Below are positions 25,151-34,717 of a DNA stretch of 64,000 nucleotides, piece by piece. A program made the position numbers and the translations under genes. The notes beneath the pieces were generated by a model. The model was not told the origin of the DNA, ran no database searches, and was given only the letters and a program-made list of their open reading frames with translations. Within the stretch, counting starts at the first letter, position 1; every line of letters begins with the position of its first letter. The stretch comes from Rhodospirillaceae bacterium. GTDB taxonomy: Bacteria > Pseudomonadota > Alphaproteobacteria > Dongiales > Dongiaceae. The DNA is taken from NCBI GenBank assembly GCA_008012315.1, contig SSEL01000006.1, forward strand, positions 203,530 through 267,529, written 5' to 3'.

Positions 25151-25806
25151 TCAGCGGGACCTATGCCCTTTGAGATTAGGTAGCGCCGCAAGGACAGTAT
25201 CCGGTTGGAGCTGATGCCGATAATCGACATCTATGAATGAAAGAACAATCCGCGAATCGCGGTCGATGACATAGGTGGCGGGTAAAGGCATTCTCAAGCT
25301 CCAGCTACCGCGGACGGCAGGGAAGCGCCATGCCGTGTATAGAGATCACGCAGCGAAAACGCTAATCAAATCGGATACCGTATGCCTCGCCCACTTTCGA
25401 ACCAGGGTCCAGTAGCTTGGTGAAAGGACTACGCGCATTGTTTTCACCTTTCGCGGCGCTGCCATAGTCAGGGGAGATGGCCACCAGGGTAGCTCCTAGA
25501 ACCCCCATTTCATGGCTTTGGCCGCAAGCCGCTCAAGTTCGAGATTGCAATAGGGACACCAGTCGCCTTGATGGACGTTAATGACGACAGGCCCTACGCC
25601 AGGAGGTTTGCGAGCGCCACCTCGTCGCCAGCGACCCTATTCAACCTGAACGGGGGGTGTGAGATCTCCCACCTTCGGCGCGAGGGTAGACGGCGCGATC
25701 GACAATTGCATCGCATCGGGCATCGCTGCGACGAATTCCGGCTCGAGGTCGGCTGTCCGGCTCAGGCTCTCGCTTGACAGTCGGGAGGGCGATCTGACGG
25801 TGGCAT
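25151..25806 (-). pseudogene. Decayed peroxiredoxin-like (AhpC/TSA family) gene
   Basis: Fragments in three minus-strand frames assemble into one peroxiredoxin-like protein. In order they are LAPKVGDLTPP, VVINVHQGDWCPYCNLELE with the redox CxxC, GATLVAISPDYGSAAKGENN, SPFTKLLDPGSKVGEAYGIRF and LPATYVIDRDSRIVLSFIDVDY to ALPNLK. AGGAAATCA before an ATG at 25806 marks the old start. Stops and frameshifts occur near 25645, 25600, 25510 and 25370. It is convergent with the alpha/beta hydrolase. Confidence 0.82.
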
Positions 25807-25923
25807 ATTGATTTCCTTTCTGATGTGTCTGTTCCGACCTCGCTCGGTGAAGAGCGGTCCGAAGTCTGCGACGGATTGCAATGATCGATTTGTACGGCGA
25901 TCGGTGGGCAGACGCAGAACGCC

Positions 25924-26274
25924 CTACCAATCATGGGGATTGCTGCGGTTGAGTTCCCTGGAAATGCGCCAGTGGATGCGTTTTGCTTTGTCCGTCTGGC
26001 CCAGCTGCGTGTAGCACCTTTCGAGAGTCTTCAGTGCATCCAAGTGGCCGCTTCGTTCGCCGTAGCCTGCCTCTTGGAGCGCCGATATCGATTTAAGGCA
26101 GAATGTCGATGTCGGATCATTCTGGGAGGAACCGATGCTGGCCTCCGGGGCTTGTGGGGCCGCGGCCAAAGGCTCGCTCGCACAGGCACCTAAAGATAGA
26201 AGGGGGAGTAATGTGATGACCGCGAACGAGAGTCTCGGAAGCGGGATGGGCTTATAGTCGTGGGGGGCTGGCAT
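25924..26274 (-). CDS. Small lipoprotein with TPR-like helices
   Basis: 116 aa from ATG 26274, preceded by AAAGGACC. The lipobox LLSLGAC places the lipid Cys near residue 30. The mature part has SISALQEAGYGERSGHLDALKTLERCYTQLGQTDKAKRIHWRI, a helical hairpin resembling a TPR unit. A longer frame extends upstream to 26544 but has no signal-like start. Membrane-anchored in the periplasm; role unknown. Confidence 0.65.
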   Translation of the reverse strand: MPAPHDYKPIPLPRLSFAVITLLPLLSLGACASEPLAAAPQAPEASIGSSQNDPTSTFCLKSISALQEAGYGERSGHLDALKTLERCYTQLGQTDKAKRIHWRISRELNRSNPHDW

Positions 26275-27492
26275 TGGGATGGTCCTTTGGTAACTGAATC
26301 GACTGGTCAATGCGGGTTCGTCGAGGGCCTGAAGAGCAGTTCGATCGCGGGAAGCGGCAGCTACCAATAATATGATTTGCCGTCGCTTCGCCCTCTTGCC
26401 GGCTCGACGAAAACTAGTATTGCGGCGGTTGCTATTCATGCCCGTTTGACTCAAATCTGCTTGATTGAGCCGCGATATCTCATTGCTGGTGCGATTCTCC
26501 GATGGGGTTTCAGCCGCCACCGTTCGGCCTTGTCTTCTCCGCATCTCAACAGTCGTTACAGGACACCGCTCTTCCCTGTAGCTTTGCCGGCCTGGGGCAT
26601 TGGAGAGAACGTGGCGTGGCGGGGAAGCAATGCCATCAATGGGGAAAGGAAGGACTATCGAGGGCCACGGCAGGGATGTCGCGCATCACGCGTCCGACGT
26701 TGAGACGCTCTGACATGTTTTTGAGACCTTCTGGCATTCAAGTAGGTGCGTGAACAAGCTAGATAGTCCCGGCAGAGATGGTCAAGTTAAAGAGCTTTCT
26801 GATGTTTCGTATGTGGCTCGGCAGCATCGATGGCGCTACGGCGCAAGGCTATCGCGGATATGGAAATCTATCTGTGGCCCGCGGAATAGCCTGCGGTGAC
26901 TACCAAGCTGCAGCCGTGCGACCCTTACTGCTTCTTCGCCCAGGTCGCTCCTGCCTGGGCGGCCCACACGAGTGGCTTCTTGCTCGTGTGTTGTCCGGGC
27001 CCATGTTTCCCCTCTGGCCCCGGACTTGATGGGGCGGCATGCCGGTGTGAGTGTAGAGGCTTCACTGCCAGCATGCCGCTGCCCTCTGAGATGACAAAAG
27101 GCCGTATTTGCGCTTAGCGCACAAATTTGGCGAAGGCGAGCACCAAATATCACGGGATTTCCGAGTTCATTTGCATTGGATTTTTTGAGCCGGCAAACAT
27201 CGAGCCATAAGGGAGAGCGGCGAATACGCCGTCCATGTGGAGGCATGAATTGATTAGGTAACTGGTCAAAAGAACCAAGCAGGGAGCGCACCAGGAGCTT
27301 TGCACAGAAATAGGCGGCGAATGCGTGCTCATATGCCAGGTGTCGAGGATACGCCATAGGCGAAACCTCGAGAGCGCCTGAACAACGGCATCCCCAACCA
27401 AGTGACCATCAAGCGTGAATTCGCCGAGCGGCATGCACGAGCGTGCCTGAAAGCGTGCCATGCCGGCGGTCGAGATAACAGGGAGAAACGAT
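26275..27492. other. Gene-poor stretch, probably decayed sequence
   Basis: About 1.2 kb between the lipoprotein and porin genes. Open frames on both strands here are low in family-like features and lack ribosome sites. No transposase, RNA gene or repeat is recognised. Confidence 0.45.
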
Positions 27493-28947
27493 ATGAGCGA
27501 CTTCAAAGGAAGCTCATTCAGATGGGGCGTTCGCAGCCGGAAACCGATGTGTCGGCAAATGTCCAAAGATTGGCGGTCTGCGATGGCGGCAATGGTGATG
27601 GCCAGTGCCAGCATTTTGTTGGTCGCACAAAGAGCGTCGGCGGACGATCCGTCCAGCGCTTCATCTGGCTTCCTTCAAACTAAGCTGGGTGGTTTGAACC
27701 TAACATTCGGTGGTAAAGCAGGGCTGGGCTACGTAGCGACCGGAAACACAAATTTCGGCGATGGCTTCAGGGATCGGGGGAAGTCGGTCGATCACGATGT
27801 GGATTATGGGGAGGGCTTCGTCGAACCGCGTCTGGATCTCGACTATCAGACGGAAAAATATGGCGAGTTTTACGGAGCGGTCGCGGCAATCGGAGCCCAA
27901 ACGATTGGCGGCGATCCGGGGGGATATACCTCACATAGCCCCAACGACGTCAGTGTTGGTCAGCTCTTCGCAGGATGGAAATCGGGTGATCTACTGTCGT
28001 CTTCCTTTGGCAAAGACGCTTTGACCGTCTCCGGTGGGCGGCAGGATTTTCATATTGGAGACGGCTTTCTCGTTTGGGACGGCAATTTTGATGCGGGCGG
28101 GGACGGTGCCTACTGGTTGGCACCGCGCACAGCATTCGACAACACCACCATCGTTACCTTGAATACCGGTCCAGTTCACGCGGACACCTTCTATCTCAAG
28201 AGCGACAAGGATAACGACCATAGCGAGCTGGCCGGCACCAACGTGGAATATCACAAGGATGGCTTCGGTACCTTGGGTGCGACGTATTTCAACATCTTCG
28301 ATTCCGACGACAAGCTCTACATCCGAAATGGAATGAATGTTGCCAGCATGCGTGTTTCCGACATCAAAATCCCTAGCGTCGACGGATTGACAGTCCGTGG
28401 GGAGTATGCGCGGGAATGGGGCGGGCGCAATGGCATCAAGACCGACGCCTATGGCTGGTATGCGGAAATCGATTATAGCTTGGCAAGTTATCTGCCATGG
28501 TCGCCGACATTGAGCTATCGCTACAGTGCATTTTCCGGCGATTCCAATCCGGACAACAAGACCAACACTAGCTTCGATCCGCTTTTCTTTGGTGCCGGGC
28601 GTGGTTGGGGAACATGGTATCAGGGCGAAATTGTTGGCGAATATCTGCTGTTCAACAGCAACAATCGCGTCAACACTGTGCAACTTAATGTCAAGCCTGC
28701 CGATTCTCTAAGCACCGGGCTGATTTACTTCAATTTCTCCCTGGATAAGGGAAACTACGGCGGCTCCTCGGTAAAGAGTAAAAGCTTCGCAAACGAAGTA
28801 GATCTCTATGCAGATTGGAGCGTGAATGATCACCTTTATATGGGGGCTGTCGGAGGGATCGGCTTTGCGGGTGCGGCCGCGAAGCAGGCTTTCGGGAATA
28901 ACGATGTCTATCAGTTGGCGGAATTCATCATGACCGTAACATATTGA
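27493..28947 (+). CDS. Outer-membrane beta-barrel porin
   Basis: 484 aa from ATG 27493 with CAGGGAGA upstream. A long basic N-terminus leads to a signal peptide ending at QRASADD. The mature protein alternates amphipathic strands (GGKAGLGYVATGNTNFGDG, FVEPRLDLDYQTEKYGEFYG, TLSYRYSAFSGDSNPDNKT, QLNVKPADSLSTGLIYFNF) and ends in VTY, an aromatic C-terminus for BAM-dependent insertion. The layout suggests an alginate-export-like or substrate-specific porin. Next to the regulatory genes, it may be their target. Substrate unknown. Confidence 0.8.
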   Translation: MSDFKGSSFRWGVRSRKPMCRQMSKDWRSAMAAMVMASASILLVAQRASADDPSSASSGFLQTKLGGLNLTFGGKAGLGYVATGNTNFGDGFRDRGKSVDHDVDYGEGFVEPRLDLDYQTEKYGEFYGAVAAIGAQTIGGDPGGYTSHSPNDVSVGQLFAGWKSGDLLSSSFGKDALTVSGGRQDFHIGDGFLVWDGNFDAGGDGAYWLAPRTAFDNTTIVTLNTGPVHADTFYLKSDKDNDHSELAGTNVEYHKDGFGTLGATYFNIFDSDDKLYIRNGMNVASMRVSDIKIPSVDGLTVRGEYAREWGGRNGIKTDAYGWYAEIDYSLASYLPWSPTLSYRYSAFSGDSNPDNKTNTSFDPLFFGAGRGWGTWYQGEIVGEYLLFNSNNRVNTVQLNVKPADSLSTGLIYFNFSLDKGNYGGSSVKSKSFANEVDLYADWSVNDHLYMGAVGGIGFAGAAAKQAFGNNDVYQLAEFIMTVTY

Positions 28948-29199
28948 GGTTTTCTTCACGGCATCTGAGGCGCGCTTGCCGCGCATATCAAGCGGCGGAC
29001 ATAAACTCGAGAGGTCACACCGATCAATCCGCGAGCATCCGCCGATTTCGCTGAAGGGAGAAGTGTCGCATCGATAAGAAGTGAGCTAGTTGTTCGAACG
29101 TCCGGCGTCAGTTTCACGGAAACATCACAGAAAGCCACGCATCTCCAATCAAATGCGAACACACATTCCGGCGGCCAAATGCGTTAACCTGCGACACCC

Positions 29200-29242
29200 C
29201 ATACAAAGGTATGGGAACTTCCATCATGATCGAGAGATTGTG
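29200..29242. promoter_or_regulatory. Bipartite operator-like element, copy 1
   Basis: The palindromic CATACAAAGGTATG (29200-29213) is followed 16 bp later by TCGAGAGATTGTG (29230-29242). The same pair with the same 16-bp spacing is found at 34076-34118. Copy 1 is about 180 bp upstream of the winged-helix regulator start. Confidence 0.7.
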
Positions 29243-29420
29243 CGCTGGGGCTTCGAGGGACATCGTCTGGGATATGGATACTTCTCACCTGGATGAGGAA
29301 TCAATTACTAAGTCTGCATTCCATATGAAATCCTTTCCACTAGGGAGGCTTAGCCATCGAATACGACGGGACATTCTTCGTCACGGCGACAGCGCCTCGG
29401 CATTGCGTGCAGGAGATCAA

Positions 29421-31064
29421 ATGTTTGGTGTCAAATCGCTCAATCAGTCGGGGAACATCGTCAGCCGGGAAGGAGAGTGCATCGATCATCAAGGCAGGCT
29501 TCGAAAGGACGAAGCCGAGGTGCCCATAGATGAAATTAGATTCGGTCCTTTCCGGCTTCTGCCGACGCAACGGCTTCTATTGGACGGCGACAGTCCGGTG
29601 CGAATTGGAAGCCGAGCCTTGGACGTCCTCATAATTCTTGCCTCACAACCTGGTCAGTTGGTCAGCAAGAAAGAGCTAGTGGCGACCGTATGGCCCGACA
29701 CCTGCGTCGGTGAAGGAAACCTCAAGGTCCATATGGCAGCCTTGCGGCGGACCATCGGAGACGGTCAGTCCGGCAAGCGATATATCTCCACGGTCCCTGG
29801 ACGCGGCTACTGCTTCGTGGCGCCAATCATCCAATCTGAGGCGCCACAGATCGTGGCGACGAGGCACCAACCCGTCACCGTGCCGGTCAATGTGCCGAAG
29901 TCGTTGGCCAGACTGTTCGGGATCGATCAGGTTGCGGCAAGAATTTCAGAGCTGCTCAAACGTCATCGACTGATCACGCTCACCGGACCGGGAGGCATTG
30001 GGAAGACAAGTGCCGCGCTCGCTGCGGCCAGGGGCCTCGCCGAATGTTATGAGCATGGCATTTGTTTTGTCGATCTGGCGTCGGTCAACAACCCAGCACT
30101 CCTCAGCGATCTGGTGGCGTCCGCCATGCGCATTCGGAACCATTCGAAGGTATCGACAGCGGACCTACTGACATGGATTAGTGGAAAACGCATGCTGATT
30201 CTGCTCGACAATTGCGAGCATCTGATTGATGACGTCGCTGATCTCGTAATCAAGATGATCCAAGCGGCGCCCGGCGTTCAGATCCTGGCGACAAGTCGAG
30301 AGGCATTAAGTGTCGACGGGGAGCATGTTTACCACATCCCCATGCTCGCCGTTCCAAAATCGAGCAAGGGCCTAGGGGTCAGGGAGGCGCTGGAATTCCC
30401 GGCCATTCGACTCTTTGTTGAGCGTGCGGCAGACGTTCTTGATGGCTTTGATCTCGCTGAAGAAGATGTGCCGACCGTTTGCCAAATTTGCCGCAAGCTG
30501 GAGGGCTTACCGCTCGCCATCGAGCTCGCAGCCGGCAGCATGCCGGCATTCGGTCTTCAAGGGATAGTCTTAGGCGCGGAGCGGCCTTTACACTTTCCGA
30601 CAGTTGGCCGTCGCGATGCACCCGCCCGGCAGCGGACCCTGCGTGCTACCGTCGACTGGAGCTACGTCCTCTTGAGCGAAGCAGAAAGGCGAGTCCTGCA
30701 GCGTTTGTCGATCCTTCCAGAAAAATTTAGCATGGAGCACGCGGCGACGATTGGTGCCGAGGCGGGGGAGGCAGAGGCCGAGGTAATGGAGCGAGTGATC
30801 TCGCTCGTTGTGAAGTCACTTGTAATCGCGTCGCGGTGCGGAACCGATACAGAGCTGCGGCTGCAATCACCGACCCGTGCTTATGCGGCAGAGCGACTCG
30901 AAGAGAGTCGCGATCGAGATTCGCAGAGAAGCCACGCTGGTCGTGGTCTGCGAGGGACCGAGCGTATTTTTGTCCGCAGACAGGCCCTTGATCGAAGAGA
31001 CATGATATCGGGCGATCGGAGCGATCGCCCGTCATGTGAGTCCACTCATCACCGGCTGGCTTGA
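29421..31064 (+). CDS. Winged-helix DNA-binding/NTPase regulator, C-terminally shortened
   Basis: 547 aa from ATG 29421, chosen for AGGAGATCAA just upstream; an upstream frame to 29211 starts inside the operator-like palindrome. Residues about 38-135 form an OmpR/PhoB-type wHTH (IRFGPFRLLPTQRLLLDG, SRALDVLIILASQPGQLVS, YISTVPGRGYCFVAP). The NTPase follows: GPGGIGKT at about 189-196, LLDNCEH as Walker B and LATSREAL. Family members are usually 900-1000 aa with a TPR-type C-terminus. Here the sequence ends soon after AYAAERLEESRDRD, probably by frameshift. Confidence 0.82.
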   Translation: MFGVKSLNQSGNIVSREGECIDHQGRLRKDEAEVPIDEIRFGPFRLLPTQRLLLDGDSPVRIGSRALDVLIILASQPGQLVSKKELVATVWPDTCVGEGNLKVHMAALRRTIGDGQSGKRYISTVPGRGYCFVAPIIQSEAPQIVATRHQPVTVPVNVPKSLARLFGIDQVAARISELLKRHRLITLTGPGGIGKTSAALAAARGLAECYEHGICFVDLASVNNPALLSDLVASAMRIRNHSKVSTADLLTWISGKRMLILLDNCEHLIDDVADLVIKMIQAAPGVQILATSREALSVDGEHVYHIPMLAVPKSSKGLGVREALEFPAIRLFVERAADVLDGFDLAEEDVPTVCQICRKLEGLPLAIELAAGSMPAFGLQGIVLGAERPLHFPTVGRRDAPARQRTLRATVDWSYVLLSEAERRVLQRLSILPEKFSMEHAATIGAEAGEAEAEVMERVISLVVKSLVIASRCGTDTELRLQSPTRAYAAERLEESRDRDSQRSHAGRGLRGTERIFVRRQALDRRDMISGDRSDRPSCESTHHRLA

Positions 31065-31796
31065 TCTCTCCCTCAGGCGGGGCGCTCTGTCCTAGGTCCG
31101 AACGGGATGCCAGGCTGCGCTCGGCCCTTCCCGATGGGCGTTGCCGTTCTGTGAAATATCTCTGTGATCCGTTCGGGGTCTCGCCAATCTGAGGCTCGTC
31201 GTCGAGCGTTAGTCGAAGAGATAGATCTCAAGGTACCTTAACCCGGCTGCTTCGTGAACCGTCGGTTACACGCGCGACGTTGTGAATGTGTAATGGAAGG
31301 CTGACAGCCTGGCGTCTCTGATTGCGGAGGCCAGTGAGATCGGACGCTACCACGTCATACTGCCCGGTGAAATCCGGGATGAGGTCGCGAACATATGGCT
31401 CGAGCTTATGAGCCAGTAGCGCAGCGGTAAGGGCCGTGCGGCGACGAAGCCGGTTTCACGGCGAAATGCCTTAAACATTGACGTCGGCTTGGCGATCTCT
31501 CTTCAGGCGTCATTATTGGCCTCTGTCATCGCTCGCCTTTGAAAATGCCTCGTTAAAGTCCACCGACCAGTTGCGGCCTTTAGATCCAATCAAAGGAGGA
31601 TAATGCCATTTGATTCGAAGGGCCTTTATTTCGCAGATCGCATAGGTGTGCCTACAAAGAAATAGTCAAACCCCAGAATTCTTTCCGTGCTCCGAATACC
31701 CGACGGGATATGCAGGAGCGGTAACATCCGCTATGGAGTTCGAATTCAATCTACGTGGGGACGAAGATGATATACTTAACCGAGAGGCGCCTGTAG
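31065..31796. other. Long intergenic stretch, mostly without genes
   Basis: About 730 bp after the shortened regulator. No remnant of its missing TPR region is recognised. One short frame with a strong ribosome site is listed at 31603. The rest holds no feature I can support. Confidence 0.45.
31603..31665 (+). CDS. Possible 20-residue small protein
   Basis: AAAGGAGGATA precedes ATG 31603, a near-perfect Shine-Dalgarno match. The product would be MPFDSKGLYFADRIGVPTKK, ending in TAG. It could be a leader peptide for the kinase gene 131 bp downstream or the first codons of a lost gene. No homologue recognised. Confidence 0.3.
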   Translation: MPFDSKGLYFADRIGVPTKK

Positions 31797-33437
31797 ATGG
31801 CGCTCAAGACCGAACCTGTTGAATTGGCGCTTGTTGCGAAGGCTATTCGCGACATCTCAAAAGAGATGAGCTATGCGGGTCTCGCGAGGGCTCTTCTCAA
31901 GGCGTTGCTCGACTATTCCGGAGCTACAAGAGGAGCAGTGCTCCTGAGCAGGGGTGGCGCACTTCTTGCCAAAGCTGACGCGAGCTTTCCTCGTGCGATG
32001 GAGAAGGTAATAGTCTCTCATCCTCCAGTCACCGATTTCCGGTTGCCTGAGGATCTCGACGAATGTGTCCTTACGCGCCAGGAGACCATCTGCAGAAATC
32101 AATGTCGCTCCGCATTCCAACCAGCGGCACGCGCACCTGGCCACGATATCTCTGTCGTTTGCCTCCCTCTTATTAGCCAAGATCAGACCATCGGCGTCGT
32201 CTATTTGGAATCGGAAGAGGAAGGAAGAGCGTCTAATCCAGCTTGCATCTCGATCATCTCCATATTGGCCTCGCAAGCCGCGACGTCTTTCCAGTCAGTT
32301 GAGCTCTTCGAGGCGCTACGCGAAACCAATATGTGGATGACCAAGGGGCAGCAGCTCGGCCGCATGGGTAGCTATCGTTGGAACACTCGAACACTGTTCT
32401 CTCGCGGATCACGGGAGTGCTATCGCATTATTGGGCTCGATCCCGCCGTAAATCCGGTCCCATTTCAGGATTTTCTAGACCGAATACATCCTGATGATCT
32501 TCCTGGCCTCGACCAAGCGCTGGGGAAAGCACTGAGCACCAAATCGGCATTCAGCCATGAGTATCGCGTTATCCACAAAGACGGAACGGTTCTCGACGTC
32601 ATTGCCGTTGGACAGTTCGACATGGGGCCATCGGGCGATACCGAACTTGAGGGCATAATTGCCGACATCACTGAGCGGAAAGCCGCAGAACAATCGCTCA
32701 CTGATGCCCGCGCCGAGCTCGCCCGTGCTGCACGCCTCGTCTCACTCGGGGAATTGGCCGGTTCGATTATTCATGAAGTCAACCAGCCCTTAACCAGCAT
32801 AACGATGAGCACAGAGGCTTGTCTGCGGTGGCTCGCCAAGGAGCCGGCACAGCCGGACGAAGCGCGAAAGGCTATATTGCAAGTCCGCGATCAAAGCCAA
32901 CGGGCGATCAATATTGTGAGCGGCTTGACAGCATTGGTCCGAAATAACCAACCCAAATTCGCCGATTTGCAGATAAACGACACCATTAAGGATGTCCTTG
33001 TATTATCAAGTAGAGAACTCGAACGTGCCAGCGTAACACAATTGCTTGACCTCGAGGCTTCTATGCCGCTTATTGAGGGCGATTATGTCCAGCTGCAACA
33101 AGTTGTACTAAATCTGGTGCGCAATGCAGTTGAAGCTATGGCCGATATTACTGACAGGTCGCGGGTTTTAACGGTGGGATCAAGGCTCTCCGAGGGTCAG
33201 GCCCTTGTATCTATCGCCGACACGGGACCAGGCATCGGGTCGGAGAGCAGAGATCGCATTTTTAACGCACTCTATACGACAAAAACAGACGGTTTAGGCC
33301 TTGGTCTCTCGATCTGCAGAAAGATCGTTGAAGCTCATGGAGGAAATCTATGGTTGCGGATGAAACCAACGCAAGGCGCGGAGTTCACGTTCACGCTGCC
33401 GCTTCGCCAGGCGAGGAAAAGAATAGCGAAGAATTGA
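31797..33437 (+). CDS. GAF-PAS sensor histidine kinase
   Basis: 546 aa without membrane segments. GAF domain about 12-175 (TRGAVLLSRGG, ISVVCLPLISQDQTIGVVYLES), PAS about 186-300 (YRIIGLDP, IHPDDLPGLDQ, YRVIHKDGTVLDV), H-box HEVNQPL with His326, then HATPase with NLVRNAVEAM, ADTGPGIG and TDGLGLGLSICRKIVEAHGG. The N-terminus matches the part of a larger kinase family that follows a Ser/Thr-kinase/AAA head, which is absent here. It likely phosphorylates the FixJ-like regulator encoded 11 bp downstream. Confidence 0.9.
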   Translation: MALKTEPVELALVAKAIRDISKEMSYAGLARALLKALLDYSGATRGAVLLSRGGALLAKADASFPRAMEKVIVSHPPVTDFRLPEDLDECVLTRQETICRNQCRSAFQPAARAPGHDISVVCLPLISQDQTIGVVYLESEEEGRASNPACISIISILASQAATSFQSVELFEALRETNMWMTKGQQLGRMGSYRWNTRTLFSRGSRECYRIIGLDPAVNPVPFQDFLDRIHPDDLPGLDQALGKALSTKSAFSHEYRVIHKDGTVLDVIAVGQFDMGPSGDTELEGIIADITERKAAEQSLTDARAELARAARLVSLGELAGSIIHEVNQPLTSITMSTEACLRWLAKEPAQPDEARKAILQVRDQSQRAINIVSGLTALVRNNQPKFADLQINDTIKDVLVLSSRELERASVTQLLDLEASMPLIEGDYVQLQQVVLNLVRNAVEAMADITDRSRVLTVGSRLSEGQALVSIADTGPGIGSESRDRIFNALYTTKTDGLGLGLSICRKIVEAHGGNLWLRMKPTQGAEFTFTLPLRQARKRIAKN

Positions 33438-33448
33438 GCACAACCTCA

Positions 33449-34054
33449 ATGGGGTGGGTCCACGTCATCGACGACGACAGGTGGGTTCGGGAGGAAATCG
33501 GCAATCTCCTTCGGTCCATGGGCTACAATGTTTCCCTCTACAAGGCCGCGTCAGAGTTTCTTGCGGTCGACTTGCCAGACATTCCTGCATGTCTGGTCTT
33601 GGATGTCCGGCTGCCGGATATCAATGGCCTTCAGCTCCAGGAGTCCCTCGCAAAAGTCAACATCCGTCTGCCTGTTATATTCATGACTGGCTATGGGGAT
33701 ATCCCAATGTCCGTAAAGGGCATGAAGGCTGGAGCGATAGACTTCCTTACCAAGCCCTTGCGCGACCAAGATCTTCTCGATGCTGTCGCAGCTGCGATCC
33801 GGCTGGACCAGATACGGCGCCAGGAGGCGGCCAGGCTCTCCCATCTGCAGCAACGATTTCAGTCATTATCGCCCCGCGAGCAGCAAGTGATGAGGCTGGT
33901 CGCAGCCGGATTGATGAATAAGCAGATCGCGAATGAACTCTCGATCAGCGAAGTGACGGTGAAGATGCACCGTGGAAGCGTTATGAAGAAGGTCGGAACG
34001 AGGTCAGTGGCTGAACTGGCCCGCATCGCAGAAGCCCTGGGCATCCAAAGATAG
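33449..34054 (+). CDS. FixJ/LuxR-type response regulator
   Basis: 201 aa from ATG 33449 (MGWVHVIDDD); an overlapping start inside the kinase gene is possible. Receiver domain 1-120: acidic pair in IDDD, phosphoacceptor Asp52 (LVLDVRLPD), Lys102 (LTKPLRD). The C-terminal LuxR HTH reads LSPREQQVMRLVAAGLMNKQIANELSISEVTVKMHRGSVMKK. The family works as a dimer on inverted repeats. The neighbouring CATAC..GTATG elements are candidate sites. Forms a pair with the GAF-PAS kinase. Confidence 0.92.
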   Translation: MGWVHVIDDDRWVREEIGNLLRSMGYNVSLYKAASEFLAVDLPDIPACLVLDVRLPDINGLQLQESLAKVNIRLPVIFMTGYGDIPMSVKGMKAGAIDFLTKPLRDQDLLDAVAAAIRLDQIRRQEAARLSHLQQRFQSLSPREQQVMRLVAAGLMNKQIANELSISEVTVKMHRGSVMKKVGTRSVAELARIAEALGIQR

Positions 34055-34075
34055 TGCGCCGCCGGCCTCACCACC

Positions 34076-34118
34076 CATACTAAGGTATGTATAAGACTAT
34101 CAGAGTCGAGAGATTGTG
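34076..34118. promoter_or_regulatory. Bipartite operator-like element, copy 2
   Basis: CATACTAAGGTATG (34076-34089) and, after 16 bp, TCGAGAGATTGTG (34106-34118). Sequence and spacing match copy 1 at 29200. It lies 22 bp after the FixJ-like regulator stop and about 220 bp upstream of the single-domain receiver gene, suggesting autoregulated output. Confidence 0.7.
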
Positions 34119-34336
34119 ACCACAAGTTATAGGAAGCATCCTTATAAAAAGCTTTCGACAACCAGTCGGGGCAGCTGGACCAACTCTAGCACGCAAGGAA
34201 GCTGCATCATGACCGTCACTACGCGGCTTCACGTATTTCACTCGGAATCGATGCCGGCTTGCTCGCGCGCTCACGCAGCGCGGTTTTCTGTGCGTTGTGA
34301 GTAGGCCACGGTTCGCAAGTTGAGATTTGAAGATTA

Positions 34337-34717
34337 ATGAAAAACGCTCGCATCGCGGTCGTCGATGACGATCAAGCTTTGTGCTCGGCCTTGGTGGGGT
34401 TGGTACGCTCCGTTGGCTGCCGAGGCGAACCGTTCTTTTCGGCAGAGGCCCTACTGGCCTCGGCTGACCTGCTCAAGTTCGACTGTATTATTTGCGACGT
34501 TCGATTGCCCGGAATCAGCGGGCTTAACATGTTGGTGGAGCTGCGCAATCGGAACTGCAAAACACCAGTCATCCTGATGACGGCCATGACCGATTCCAAG
34601 CTAAACGACGAAGCCATCTCGGTCGGTGCTGAGTGCCTGCTCAGAAAGCCATTTGCCACTCAGGTGCTATTTGATTGGATCGACAGGATCGTCTCAAATG
34701 ATCGCCCTATTCATTGA
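34337..34717 (+). CDS. Single-domain response regulator (receiver only)
   Basis: 126 aa covering one CheY-like receiver: acidic pair in VVDDDQ (10-12), phosphoacceptor Asp54 (IICDVRLPG), Thr near MTAMT and Lys104 (LLRKPF). There is no output domain, so it would act through protein contacts or as a phosphate sink for the nearby kinases. It overlaps the next gene by 20 bp. Copy 2 of the shared operator-like element lies upstream. Confidence 0.9.
   Translation: MKNARIAVVDDDQALCSALVGLVRSVGCRGEPFFSAEALLASADLLKFDCIICDVRLPGISGLNMLVELRNRNCKTPVILMTAMTDSKLNDEAISVGAECLLRKPFATQVLFDWIDRIVSNDRPIH

Noticed and set aside
26836..27614. Two overlapping minus-strand frames before the porin gene
   Set aside because: No signal, motif or ribosome site; composition resembles random low-complexity reading.
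30727..31035. Minus-strand frame opposite the end of the wHTH-NTPase gene
   Set aside because: The phrase GQKYARSLADHDQRGFSA looked gene-like, but it lies opposite the coding strand and matches no family I can name.
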